A stretch of 64,000 bases of DNA from Cupriavidus pinatubonensis. Its GTDB lineage: Bacteria; Pseudomonadota; Gammaproteobacteria; Burkholderiales; Burkholderiaceae. The stretch covers positions 1,860,001 to 1,924,000 of the forward strand of contig NZ_CP080766.1 in NCBI RefSeq assembly GCF_019602855.1. The letters run 5' to 3'. Each line of letters opens with the position of its first letter. Within the stretch, counting starts at the first letter, position 1. Below are positions 19,379 to 28,021 of this stretch, piece after piece. A program made the translations under genes and the position numbers. The notes under the pieces are model-generated. The model had not been told where the DNA came from and made no database searches. It worked only from the letters and a program-made list of their open reading frames with translations.

Positions 19379-20044
19379 TCAACGCAGCAGCAACGCCACG
19401 CCACACAGGACCAGCGCGGCGCTCCACACCAGGTCCAGGTTGATCCATCCCGTGCGCAGGAATGCCACACCAATGCGGTCATAGACCAGCAGCGCCACCG
19501 CGCAGATGGCCACCAGCATCGCGCCGGTATGCAGGCCCAGTGCCAGCACGGCCGGTGCCACGGCGCTGCCGCGGCTGATCTGGCCGGACAGTGGCGACGC
19601 GCATAGCGGCATGAGCACTGGCACCAGCATGAGTCCGGCGCCATGCACGCCCGCCATCAGGAACGACCAGCATGCAAGCCCGGCCATGCCGGCTTGCATG
19701 CCCACGCGCGGCCGACCGCGGTGGCCGCGCCAAACATGCCATGCCGCCCAGCCGATCAGGACAAGCCCACCAGCGCGTGCGAACACGCGCGTGTCGATCA
19801 CGCTGCCTAGCCACAGTGCCACCGCCACGAATACCGCCACCGCGAGCGCATGGCCGAGCGCGATCGGCAACAGCGACAGCATCACCACGCTGCGCTTGTG
19901 GCGGTGCAGTCCCAGCGCCACGGCGAACAGCCAGCCCATGGCAGGGTTGATGCCGTGGAACAGGCCCAGCGCAGCAATCAGCAGCCACGGCCACCATGAC
20001 GCCCACTGCGCCGATGCAGTCGTCAGCGTGGCGGACGGGTCCAT
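19379..20044 (-). CDS. Polytopic membrane protein coupled to methanethiol oxidase gene
   Basis: About 221 aa with six or seven hydrophobic segments. The motif GLFHGINPAMGWLFAVALGLHR near residue 30 followed by a histidine-bearing cytoplasmic loop is reminiscent of RcnA/NicO/UreH-type metal transporters, but the resemblance is weak. The ATG at 20044 shares a base with the TAA of the SBP56 gene upstream, so the two are translationally coupled. Methanethiol oxidase needs copper, and a metal supply role is a reasonable guess, not a demonstration. Confidence 0.75.
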   Translation of the reverse strand: MDPSATLTTASAQWASWWPWLLIAALGLFHGINPAMGWLFAVALGLHRHKRSVVMLSLLPIALGHALAVAVFVAVALWLGSVIDTRVFARAGGLVLIGWAAWHVWRGHRGRPRVGMQAGMAGLACWSFLMAGVHGAGLMLVPVLMPLCASPLSGQISRGSAVAPAVLALGLHTGAMLVAICAVALLVYDRIGVAFLRTGWINLDLVWSAALVLCGVALLLR

Positions 20045-21438
20045 TACGGATAGCAGTACGAATCCGACGAACAGTCGCCGCCCTGAAGCCGGACCTGGTG
20101 CGGGCGATGCCCTTTCGGCCATTCGAGGAAGAACTTCGGGTCGAACTCGATGCCGCCATTCGGGCCGGCGTCGAGCTTCACCATCCAGCCGTCGATGCCC
20201 TCGGGATAGAACTGCGGATCCACCGCGCCGTACAGCGAGTTGGTGAAGTAGACGCGTCGGCCGTCGCGGCTGATCTCGACCATCTGCGGCCCGCCATTGA
20301 GCGCGCCGTTCTTCGCACCGGGATGCGTAGCGCGCGACACGATGCCGCCGATGCGCACCTTGCCCGTGAGCTTCGGTTCGAACGGGTCGGAGACATCGTA
20401 TTGCAGCAGGTCACCCGTGCCCCAGCACGACACGTAGAGGAAACGGTCGTCCATCGACAGGTCGATGTCGGTCACGAGCGGCGGCACGGCCTTGAAGCCC
20501 TTTAGCACGGGCGGCAACTGGTCGGGGTCGGCGGCCTCGGCCGGGATCTCGATGACCTTGCGCACGGCCCACTTGTCCTTGTCGCGATACCAGGTCCAGA
20601 TCGACGATGACAGGTCCTTCAGGCTGATCACGCAGTTGACGAAGCCATAGGCTTTGGTCGGGTCATGCGCCGGGCGCAACTCGAACACGAGCTGGTGCTC
20701 GTCGCCGAAGTCGATCTCCTGCAGGTGCCTGCGCCGCGTTAAGTCCCAGAAGTGTAGGCGGCGGCCATAGCGCGCGCCGAGCAGGATGTCGGGCACCAGG
20801 CCGTCCTCGACCATGTCCGGCGTGCCCCATTCGCTGGTCACCAGCGTGTCGTAGCCCAGGTGCCACCAACCGTCATAGGCGAAGTACTGCGGGCCGCGCT
20901 CCACCTCCCACCGGCCGAGCGGCTCGAAGCTCTGCGCGTCGAGCATGGCGATGCCGCCGGGGCCCTTGCCCTCGGCATTGCCGAGTGCGGTCACGTAAAT
21001 GCCGCCTGGCCCGCAGTGCACGGTATGCGGGCGGCTGTAGCCGGTGCGCTCGGCCAGTGTCTCGGGTTCGATCACCTTGGCCAGGAAGGGCTTGAGCGGA
21101 TCGGGCTTGGTGTCGAGGATATAGATGCGCGACGAGCGCAGTCCCGGCACGACGAGATAGCGTCGCTCCATATGCGGATGCGGCGCGTTCGGGCACAGGC
21201 ACGAGGAACATGCATTCCAGCCGAAGTGGTGCAGCTCGTCTCCGGCATGCGGCATGGCGACCTGGCCGACGATGCTTGCGTAGCGCGGTGACGCCGGGTC
21301 CACGTCGACCACGGCGATGGCGTCGGGCTGCTTGCGCTCGGGATCGAACATCGCCACGTAGGCAATGGTCTCGGGCGGCGCCTTGGCTGCCAGGCGGGGG
21401 GATGGGTAAAAGCTCGGATCCGGCTTCCAGGTGGCCAT
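20044..21438 (-). CDS. mtoA: SBP56-family protein, probable methanethiol oxidase
   Basis: A 464-aa selenium-binding-protein 56 homologue. This family includes bacterial methanethiol oxidase, which converts methanethiol to formaldehyde, H2S and H2O2. Diagnostic segments are FYPSPRLAAKAPPETIAYVA, GWNACSSCLCP (the conserved cysteine pair), FDGWWH-like YDGWWHLGYDTLVTSEWG and HRPHQVRLQGGDCSSDSYCYP at the C terminus. No signal peptide is seen. The start at 21438 has GGAG seven bases upstream; the 19 codons beyond it run into a tandem repeat. Symbol mtoA is by family, function by homology only. It fits the thiol and sulfonate genes encoded nearby. Confidence 0.85.
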   Translation of the reverse strand: MATWKPDPSFYPSPRLAAKAPPETIAYVAMFDPERKQPDAIAVVDVDPASPRYASIVGQVAMPHAGDELHHFGWNACSSCLCPNAPHPHMERRYLVVPGLRSSRIYILDTKPDPLKPFLAKVIEPETLAERTGYSRPHTVHCGPGGIYVTALGNAEGKGPGGIAMLDAQSFEPLGRWEVERGPQYFAYDGWWHLGYDTLVTSEWGTPDMVEDGLVPDILLGARYGRRLHFWDLTRRRHLQEIDFGDEHQLVFELRPAHDPTKAYGFVNCVISLKDLSSSIWTWYRDKDKWAVRKVIEIPAEAADPDQLPPVLKGFKAVPPLVTDIDLSMDDRFLYVSCWGTGDLLQYDVSDPFEPKLTGKVRIGGIVSRATHPGAKNGALNGGPQMVEISRDGRRVYFTNSLYGAVDPQFYPEGIDGWMVKLDAGPNGGIEFDPKFFLEWPKGHRPHQVRLQGGDCSSDSYCYP

Positions 21439-21450
21439 GGCGCGTCTCCT

Positions 21451-21474
21451 CGGGTCTGTTCCCGGGTCTGTTCC
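21451..21474. repeat. Tandem 12-bp duplication in the mtoA leader
   Basis: CGGGTCTGTTCC occurs twice directly head to tail (21451-21462 and 21463-21474), starting 12 bp before the SBP56 start codon on the minus strand. It may be a simple replication slippage product or part of a regulatory site. Confidence 0.6.
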
Positions 21475-21650
21475 CACATACCGCAGGTTTTCCAATATAG
21501 GACAGAACGCCGCCGGGGCGAGGGGCCGGTGTCCCGGTCAGCAGCGGCCATGACGAGGCAGATTCGTCGCTTTGGACGAGTTGCTGTCGCGCGCCGCTTC
21601 GCGATACTCGTCGGCACCCTTTACTTTGTCTGTTGCCGCGGACCGCCCCC

Positions 21651-23213
21651 ATGACTCCTGCCGCCCTGACGCCGTTCGAAGCCACCGATATCCGCACCCT
21701 GATCGATGAACAGGCTGCGCGGCGCGGCAGCCATCCGTTCCTGGTGTGGGAACCCTTTGACGGCCAGGGCAAGACGTGGTCTTACGCTGAATTCGGTGAC
21801 GCGGTCCGACGCTTTGCAGCGGGATTGCAGACACGCGGCGTGCAAGCCGGCGAGCGCGTGCTCGTGCATCTGGACAACTGCGCGGAATCGGTCATCGCCT
21901 GGCTGGGCTGCGCGTATGCGGGCGCGGTGCCCGTGACAACGAACACGCGTTCCAGCGCCGACGAACTCGCTTACTTTGCGAGCCATAGCGGCGCCGTGGC
22001 CGGCATCACGCAGCCGCGCTTCGCGGCCATGGTGCGCGCGGCTGCGCCGGCATTGAATTGGGTGGCCGTCACCGCGACCGACAACGGTGCGCCGCCGGAA
22101 GCGGATGTGGCTGGCTTCACGCCGTTCGCGGCCATCGATGCCGATCCCGCCACGCTGGCCAGCCGCCCGCACGACCCGATGGCGCCGTTCGGCATCCAGT
22201 ACACCTCGGGCACGACTTCGCGGCCGAAGGCGGTGCTGTGGAGCCATGCCAACGCGCTGTGGGGCGCGCAGCTTTGCGCGCGGCATGAGGACCTCCGCGC
22301 GGACGATGTCCATCTCGTGCACCTGCCGCTGTTCCATACCAACGCGCAGGTGTATTCGGTGGCCGCTTCGCTGTGGGTAGGCGCGACGGTGGTGCTGCTG
22401 CCGAAGTTCTCGGTATCGCGCTTCTGGCCGGTGTCGCTGAAGCATGGCTGCACCTGGACGTCGGTGGTGCCATTCTGCGTGCGTGCGCTGATGGCCCAGC
22501 CGCTACCCGAACGGCACAGCTATCGCCACTGGGGCAGCGGCGTCTGCGAGCCGCCGACCGACGCCCACTTCGGTGTGAAGACCATCGGCTGGTGGGGCAT
22601 GACCGAGACCGTCTCGCACGGCACGGTGGGCTCGCCGCATCGCGCCAACGCGCCGATGTCGATGGGGCGGCCGTCGCCGGGGTATGAAATCCATGTGCTC
22701 GATGCGCAGGGCCGGCCGGTGGCACCGGGCCAGACCGGTGACCTCTATGTGCGCGGACGCCGCGGGGTGTCGCTGTTCCTGGAGTACTTCAACGATCCGG
22801 CCGCCACGGCCGCGGCGTTCCGCGAAGATGGCCTGTTCATCACGGGCGACCGCGTGCGGCTCGGCGAAGACGGTGCCTTGTACTTTGCCGACCGGGCCAA
22901 GGACATGCTGAAGGTAGGCGGCGAGAACGTGGCGGCGTCGGAAATCGAACGCGTGATCGCGCTCGTGCCCGGCGTGGCGGAAGCCGCTGTGGTGGCGAAG
23001 AAACACCCCATGCTCGATGAAGTGCCGGTGGCCTTCGTCATTCCCGGACCGGCGGCTGGCGACGATCTGGCGAAACGGATCCTTGCCGCCTGCGCGGCGC
23101 AACTCGCCGACTTCAAGCGTCCGCACGAAGTGCGCCTGATGGACAGCCTGCCACGGGCCACGCTCGAGAAAGTGGCGAAGGCGAAGCTGCGGGAACTGCT
23201 GGCACAGGTGTAG
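21651..23213 (+). CDS. AMP-dependent acyl-CoA synthetase/ligase
   Basis: A 520-aa ANL-superfamily enzyme that activates a carboxylic acid to its CoA thioester via an acyl-adenylate. Core motifs are present: P-loop YTSGTTSRPKAVLW, the GWWGMTETV adenine-site motif, the hinge GDRVRLGEDGALYFADRAKDMLKVGGENV and the catalytic lysine region near the C terminus (TLEKVAKAK). Its style resembles CaiC-type crotonobetaine/carnitine-CoA ligases, but the substrate cannot be assigned. ATG at 21651 is chosen; a TTG lies six codons upstream. It is divergent from the SBP56 gene with a 212-bp spacer and is followed by a DMT transporter. Confidence 0.88.
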   Translation: MTPAALTPFEATDIRTLIDEQAARRGSHPFLVWEPFDGQGKTWSYAEFGDAVRRFAAGLQTRGVQAGERVLVHLDNCAESVIAWLGCAYAGAVPVTTNTRSSADELAYFASHSGAVAGITQPRFAAMVRAAAPALNWVAVTATDNGAPPEADVAGFTPFAAIDADPATLASRPHDPMAPFGIQYTSGTTSRPKAVLWSHANALWGAQLCARHEDLRADDVHLVHLPLFHTNAQVYSVAASLWVGATVVLLPKFSVSRFWPVSLKHGCTWTSVVPFCVRALMAQPLPERHSYRHWGSGVCEPPTDAHFGVKTIGWWGMTETVSHGTVGSPHRANAPMSMGRPSPGYEIHVLDAQGRPVAPGQTGDLYVRGRRGVSLFLEYFNDPAATAAAFREDGLFITGDRVRLGEDGALYFADRAKDMLKVGGENVAASEIERVIALVPGVAEAAVVAKKHPMLDEVPVAFVIPGPAAGDDLAKRILAACAAQLADFKRPHEVRLMDSLPRATLEKVAKAKLRELLAQV

Positions 23214-23412
23214 TACGGAGCGCACAATTTCCGGGCGCAGCATCAAGCACAGATTGCGCCTGGGTTGCCGGACCGATTATTCGCTTCCAGCGCATTCTGA
23301 CTTTCCACCCAGCCCGATTGTTTTTCCCACCGGCAACGGTAACCTGCTCCCATCCCCCCATCCACGCCGCGCAACGCACCTCCGAGCGGCGCAACGAGCA
23401 GGCAAGGCCCCA

Positions 23413-24300
23413 ATGAAGGACTACCACGCGCCGCAAGGCATTGCGCTGATGATCGCGGCGGTCGCTTGCTTTGCCATGCTCGATACGCTGACCAAGGTCG
23501 TCGGCAGCGCGGTCCCCGTGGTCATGGCGCTGTGGGTGCGCTATCTCGCGCAGACCGCGCTGACAGGCGCGGTTCTGCTACCCGCGCGAGGGCGGGCGCT
23601 GCTGCATACGCGCCGGCCGGTGCTCCAGAGCCTGCGCGCCGTGCTGATGCTGACATCCAGCCTGTGTGCGTTCTTCAGCCTGAAGGTCCTGCCTGTGGGG
23701 GATTTCACCGCCGTGGCCATGCTGACGCCGCTCGCGATTACGCTGGCCGCCGCCGCGCTGATGGGGGAGCACGTATCGCCGGTGCGCTGGCTGTTCCTGC
23801 TGTTGGGCCTTGTCGGCGCATTGATGGTGATACGGCCTGGCCCCGAATTCCAGCCGGCCATGCTGCTGCCGCTGGGCGTGGTGCTGTCCAATGCGGGCTA
23901 CCAGTTGATGACCGGTCCGCTGACGCGAGCCGACGGGGTCGGTACGACGCACTTCTACACAGGATGCGTTGCCACGCTGCTGCTGACCGCGGCGTTGCCT
24001 TTTACGTGGGTCTGGCACGTGAGCCCGCTGCACTGGCTCATGCTTGCCGGCATGGCGCTGGCCGGTTGTGCCGGCCACCTGTGCCTGGTCTTTGCCTATG
24101 CGCGCGCGCCGGTTGGCGTGCTGACGCCTTATCTCTACCTGCAGATCGCGTTCGCGATGCTTGGTGGCTGGCTGGTGTTCTCGCACGTGCCGGACGTCTG
24201 GTCGCTGATGGGCGTCGTGATGATCGCCGCCAGCGGTGTCGGCGGCACTGCCGCTGCGGCGCGCGAGCGCGGCCGGCGCGCGGTGAGCGCCCCGGCCTGA
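23413..24300 (+). CDS. DMT-superfamily (EamA) membrane transporter
   Basis: A 295-aa integral membrane protein with ten predicted helices in two EamA repeats (about residues 8-140 and 155-285), as in RhaT/EamA-type exporters of the drug/metabolite transporter superfamily. No soluble domain. The ATG at 23413 follows a leader in which the longer open frame has low-complexity residues. It is convergent with the BKACE gene at 24313, only 12 bp away. Substrate unknown. Confidence 0.85.
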   Translation: MKDYHAPQGIALMIAAVACFAMLDTLTKVVGSAVPVVMALWVRYLAQTALTGAVLLPARGRALLHTRRPVLQSLRAVLMLTSSLCAFFSLKVLPVGDFTAVAMLTPLAITLAAAALMGEHVSPVRWLFLLLGLVGALMVIRPGPEFQPAMLLPLGVVLSNAGYQLMTGPLTRADGVGTTHFYTGCVATLLLTAALPFTWVWHVSPLHWLMLAGMALAGCAGHLCLVFAYARAPVGVLTPYLYLQIAFAMLGGWLVFSHVPDVWSLMGVVMIAASGVGGTAAAARERGRRAVSAPA

Positions 24301-24312
24301 CATCGGCTCCGG

Positions 24313-25155
24313 CTATGCCGTCTCGGTGAGGGCAGTCAGGCCGAGCAGCGTTCTCGCCTGCGCGGGCGTCGCCACGGCGCGGCCATACTCGCCGCACAGC
24401 TGCGCCACGCGTTCCACCAGCTGCGCGTTGCTGCGCGCCAGCGTGTCCTTGTCCCAGCGGATGTTGTCTTCCAGGCCGGTCCGGCAATGGCCGCCCAGTT
24501 CCAGCGTCCAGTGATTGACCTCGAGCTGATGCCGTCCGATACCGGCTGCCGTCCAGGTGGCGCCCGGCAGGACCTTGTGCAGCTGCTCCACCTCGAATTC
24601 CAGCACTTCGCGGCGCGCGGGCATCGCATTGCGAATGCCGAACACAAATTGCACATGTGGCTGCGGCGCGATCAGGCCTTCCTTAACCAGGTCGGCCATG
24701 CTGTAGATCATCGACACATCGAAGATCTCGATCTCCGGCTTGACGTGGTACTCGCGCATGCTGCCAGCCAGTTCGCGAATGAGCGTCGGCGAGTTCTCGT
24801 AGACGCTTGAAGGGAAGTTGACCGATCCGGTGGCCAGCGAGGCCATGTCCGGACGCAGGTTCAGCATGGCACCACGCTGGCTGGCCTCGCGCCCGCGTCC
24901 GCCCGTGGAGAATTGCACGATCATGCCGGGGCAATGCTTGCGGATGCCCTCCTGCAAGGCGGCGAAGCGGTCCGGGTCTGAGCTGGGGTTTTGCTCGTCG
25001 TCGCGGACATGCAGGTGGACCAGCGTGGCGCCGGCCTCGAAGCTGGCGTGCGTGCTTTCGATCTGTTCGGCCACCGTGACCGGCACGGCGATGTTGTCCT
25101 TCTTGCGTGGCACGGAACCGGTGATGGCCACCGAGATGATGCAGGGGTCTTGCAT
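24313..25155 (-). CDS. BKACE family beta-keto acid cleavage enzyme in the quiC operon
   Basis: A 280-aa BKACE/DUF849 enzyme of the compact type. Zinc ligands H47 and H49 are in LVHLHVRDD; R225, E229 and D230 in CRTGLEDNI match Arg226, Glu230 and Asp231 of Kce. GGAG lies seven bases before the ATG. The gene starts only 60 bp after the quiC stop codon on the same strand, so both are probably one transcript. Since QuiC makes protocatechuate and the pca route ends at 3-oxoadipate, a beta-keto acid, that compound is a natural candidate substrate, giving succinyl-CoA and acetoacetate. This is inference; other beta-keto acids are possible. Confidence 0.88.
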   Translation of the reverse strand: MQDPCIISVAITGSVPRKKDNIAVPVTVAEQIESTHASFEAGATLVHLHVRDDEQNPSSDPDRFAALQEGIRKHCPGMIVQFSTGGRGREASQRGAMLNLRPDMASLATGSVNFPSSVYENSPTLIRELAGSMREYHVKPEIEIFDVSMIYSMADLVKEGLIAPQPHVQFVFGIRNAMPARREVLEFEVEQLHKVLPGATWTAAGIGRHQLEVNHWTLELGGHCRTGLEDNIRWDKDTLARSNAQLVERVAQLCGEYGRAVATPAQARTLLGLTALTETA

Positions 25156-25215
25156 GCGATGTCTCCTTGGGGGATGTCGTGAAAGTCGTAGAGGGGATGG
25201 CCTCGGCGAATGGCT

Positions 25216-27090
25216 TCAGTTGTGGCGCAGCTTCGCTTGCGCCGCCATGCGGACCGAGGCATTGGCCGCGCCATAGCCCAGATATCCGCTGCGCTGCACG
25301 AGCTCGAAAAAGAAGCGCTCGTGGAATGGCTCGGTATAGGTGTGCAGGAATTCGCCATGGCCGTCGCGGTCGTAGAGCAGGCCAAGGCGCTGCAGCCGGG
25401 CCAGCAGCGTGTCGTCGAGCGCGAGCCGGGCGGCGAGGTCGTCGTAGTAGTTGTCCGGCACGGGCAGCATCGCGGAACGGCTGCGGTCGATCTGCTCCAC
25501 CGTCTGCGTGAGTTCTGCGGAGCGGAAGGCGATGTGGTGCACGCCCGATCCCGCATAGGCGGCGACGAATCGGCCCGTGGCGGTGCGGCCGCTCTCCGAC
25601 ACATTGAGCGGGATGCGCACGCGCTGGTCGGCGCTGACCATGGCGCGGCTCTTGACCAGCCCGTACGGATCCGCGATCTCGTGCACGCCTTCGGCCTGCA
25701 TGCCGAACACCGAGCGGTAGAACAGCACGAAGGTGTCGAGCTTGTGCGCGGGCAGGGCCTGTGCAATGTGGTCGATCGCCGTCAGCCCGGCGTCGGAGGT
25801 GTCGGCCTGCACCGGCGCGCGCAAGTCGAAGTCGCTCTCGTAGATGCTGCGTGCGGCGTCGAGGTCATCGATCAGGTGGAACAGCAAGCCGTCTGGCGAG
25901 CGCAGCGCGGGAATCACGCGCTCGTCGGGGCCTACCCGTTCGCGCCACTCCTTGCATAGCAGCGCACGGGCACGCGAGATGGCGCGGCCGGCGTCGTCCA
26001 CCTTGAGGCCGATCGCACAAACGGAAGGGCCGTGCAGCTGGAAGTGCTCGGCGGCGGCGCTGTCCTGCTCCGCATTGAGGATCAGGTTGATGCCGCCCTG
26101 CCGGTACAGGTCGACCGCCTTGGAGCGATGGTGTCCGGCATGCACGAAGCCAAGCGATTCCAGGCGCCGGGCCAGTTCGCGGCCGGCCACGTAGTCGACG
26201 GCAAATTCGATGAAATCCACCCCGTCGAAAACCGGTGGCGCCGGCAGCGCATGCCCGCCCGCCTCGGACTCGAGCCAGATCAGCGAGCGCAGCCCGTCCA
26301 GTGCGGTCTGCCGCGCCGGTGCGGCACGGAACTCGTCGTTGAAAATTTCCAGCGACAGCGGGCCCGTATAGCCGGCCTGCAGTACGGCGCGCGCGAACGC
26401 GGTGACGGGCAGGTCGCCCTGGCCCGGAAAGTTACGGTAATGCCGGCTCCAGCCCAGCACGTCCATCGACATGCGCGGCGCGTCGGCAAGCTGCACAAAG
26501 AAGATCTTGTCCGCGGGCACGGCATCGAGCCCCGACAGGTCGTCGCCGAGCGCAAGCGTATGGAAGCTGTCCAGCACCAGCCCGAGCGCCGGATGGTCCG
26601 CGTGCTGCACGATGTCCCACGCCTGGCGCCAGGTGCGCGTGTGGCGACCCCATGCCAGCGCCTCGAAGCCGACGCGCAGGCCGCGCCGCGCGGCGGCCTC
26701 GGCCATCTGGCGCAGATCGGCGGCGGCGCGCGCGGGATCGTCGATGGCGATGTCTTGCACGTTGCTGCAGACCAGCACCGTGTCGGCGCCGAGCTGTTCC
26801 ATCACATCGAACTTGCGTTCGGCGCGCGCCATATTGCGCGCGAACAGCTCCGCCGGCATCGCCTCGAAATCGCGCAGCGGCTGGTAGAGCATGATGCGCA
26901 GCCCGAGGTCGGTCGCCATGCGGCACACCTCGGCGGGCGAGCCCTCGAAGTTGAGCAGGTCGTTCTCGAAGATTTCCACGCCGTCGAACCCGGCCGCCGC
27001 GGCGGCTTCGAGCTTCTCCGGCAGCGTGCCGGACAGCGAGACGGTGGCGATGGACTTGGGGAGCGGCTTGAGCGAAAGGTCGGCTGACAT
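25216..27090 (-). CDS. quiC: 3-dehydroshikimate dehydratase fused to an HPPD-like domain
   Basis: A 624-aa two-domain protein of the QuiC1 type that dehydrates 3-dehydroshikimate to protocatechuate. The N-terminal TIM barrel (about 1-285) has the metal ligands in FEALAWGRH (Glu), LVLDSFHT (Asp), FFVQLADAP (Gln) and LSLEIFND (Glu). The C-terminal half is a vicinal-oxygen-chelate domain like 4-hydroxyphenylpyruvate dioxygenase, with a complete His-His-Glu triad (TAIDHIAQA, GVHHIAFRS, RFFFELVQR). Start at 27090 fits the family N terminus; a longer frame to 27114 exists. It is divergent from the IclR regulator across PcaR-like boxes and is followed by the BKACE gene. Confidence 0.9.
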   Translation of the reverse strand: MSADLSLKPLPKSIATVSLSGTLPEKLEAAAAAGFDGVEIFENDLLNFEGSPAEVCRMATDLGLRIMLYQPLRDFEAMPAELFARNMARAERKFDVMEQLGADTVLVCSNVQDIAIDDPARAAADLRQMAEAAARRGLRVGFEALAWGRHTRTWRQAWDIVQHADHPALGLVLDSFHTLALGDDLSGLDAVPADKIFFVQLADAPRMSMDVLGWSRHYRNFPGQGDLPVTAFARAVLQAGYTGPLSLEIFNDEFRAAPARQTALDGLRSLIWLESEAGGHALPAPPVFDGVDFIEFAVDYVAGRELARRLESLGFVHAGHHRSKAVDLYRQGGINLILNAEQDSAAAEHFQLHGPSVCAIGLKVDDAGRAISRARALLCKEWRERVGPDERVIPALRSPDGLLFHLIDDLDAARSIYESDFDLRAPVQADTSDAGLTAIDHIAQALPAHKLDTFVLFYRSVFGMQAEGVHEIADPYGLVKSRAMVSADQRVRIPLNVSESGRTATGRFVAAYAGSGVHHIAFRSAELTQTVEQIDRSRSAMLPVPDNYYDDLAARLALDDTLLARLQRLGLLYDRDGHGEFLHTYTEPFHERFFFELVQRSGYLGYGAANASVRMAAQAKLRHN

Positions 27091-27147
27091 GGCACGTGCG
27101 GCAGGGAAGGGCATGCCGCAAGGTTAGGAGCCAACTGTGGGCCAAAC

Positions 27148-27183
27148 AATCGCAATTCGCGCGCCGACGAGCGATAATCGCGC
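27148..27183. promoter_or_regulatory. PcaR-like boxes between quiC and iclR-type regulator
   Basis: GAGCGATAATCGCGC at 27169-27183 matches 12 of 15 positions of the Pseudomonas putida PcaR box as I recall it (GTTCGATAATCGCAC). A weaker copy, AATCGCAATTCGCGC at 27148-27162 (9 of 15), lies 21 bp away. The position in the divergent promoter suggests autoregulation and control of quiC. The consensus is from memory. Confidence 0.5.
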
Positions 27184-27220
27184 GATGGCGCGCGACAGTC
27201 GTGCATTACTCGGGTTAACC

Positions 27221-27988
27221 ATGGAAAAAGAACCGCTGAACCGGCGTGACTGGATCGCAGGGCTGGAAAAGGGCCTGGCTATCCTGGAGGCCTTCGACAA
27301 CGACCATCCGCGGCTGACGCCAAGCCAGGCGGCGCAGTTGACGGGCCTGACCCGCACCGCTGCGCGGCGCTACCTGCTCACACTCGAACACCTTGGCTAC
27401 ACCACCAGCGACGGTACGCTGTTCAGCCTGACGCCGCGGGTGCTCAAGGTCGGCTGGTCCTACTTCGATTCGGCGCGACTGCCACGCCTGGTGCAGCCGT
27501 TCCTGCAGCAGATCACGGCCCAGTTGGGTGAGGCGGCTTACCTGAGCGTGCTAGATGGCTGGGAGCTGGTGTTCATCTCCCGCACCAGCACCAGCCGCGT
27601 GATGAGCACGGGCTTCGTGCTGGGCGCGCGCGTTCCGGCGCCACTGGCCTCGGCGGGCGTGATGATGCTGGCGTCGCAGCCGGAGGACACGGTGCGGGAG
27701 TGGCTGGACCAGTGCGTGCTGACGCCCTATACGCCATACACCATCCTCCAGCACGACCGATTGCTGCAGGAAATCCGCAAGGCCGGCGCGCAGGGCTATG
27801 CCGTGGTCGAGCAGCAGCTGCAGATCGGCGTGCGTGGCGTCGCGGTGCCGCTGCGCGATCGCCACGGCAAGGTGATCGCCGCGCTGTCGGTCAATATGCA
27901 GATCGGCGAGGAGAGCGCGGAAGCGGCATGCGCGCGCGTGCTGCAGGTGCTGCAGGACACCGCGCTGTCGATCATGCGTACGCTGTAG
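27221..27988 (+). CDS. IclR-family regulator, PcaR/PcaU/PobR type
   Basis: A 255-aa IclR-family regulator with an N-terminal winged HTH (GLEKGLAILEAF, LTPSQAAQLTGLTRTAARRYLLTLEHLGY) and a C-terminal effector domain (GVRGVAVPLRDRHGKVIAALSV). The WIAGLEKGL start resembles PcaR, PcaU and PobR proteins that respond to beta-ketoadipate pathway metabolites. ATG at 27221 fits the family N terminus; a frame begins earlier at 27137 inside the operator region. It is divergent from quiC, and PcaR-like boxes occur upstream of itself and of other catabolic genes here, making it the likely regulon controller; effector unknown. Confidence 0.85.
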   Translation: MEKEPLNRRDWIAGLEKGLAILEAFDNDHPRLTPSQAAQLTGLTRTAARRYLLTLEHLGYTTSDGTLFSLTPRVLKVGWSYFDSARLPRLVQPFLQQITAQLGEAAYLSVLDGWELVFISRTSTSRVMSTGFVLGARVPAPLASAGVMMLASQPEDTVREWLDQCVLTPYTPYTILQHDRLLQEIRKAGAQGYAVVEQQLQIGVRGVAVPLRDRHGKVIAALSVNMQIGEESAEAACARVLQVLQDTALSIMRTL

Positions 27989-28021
27989 CGCCCATGCGCC
28001 TGCCGTGCTAAGCGCAGTGGC

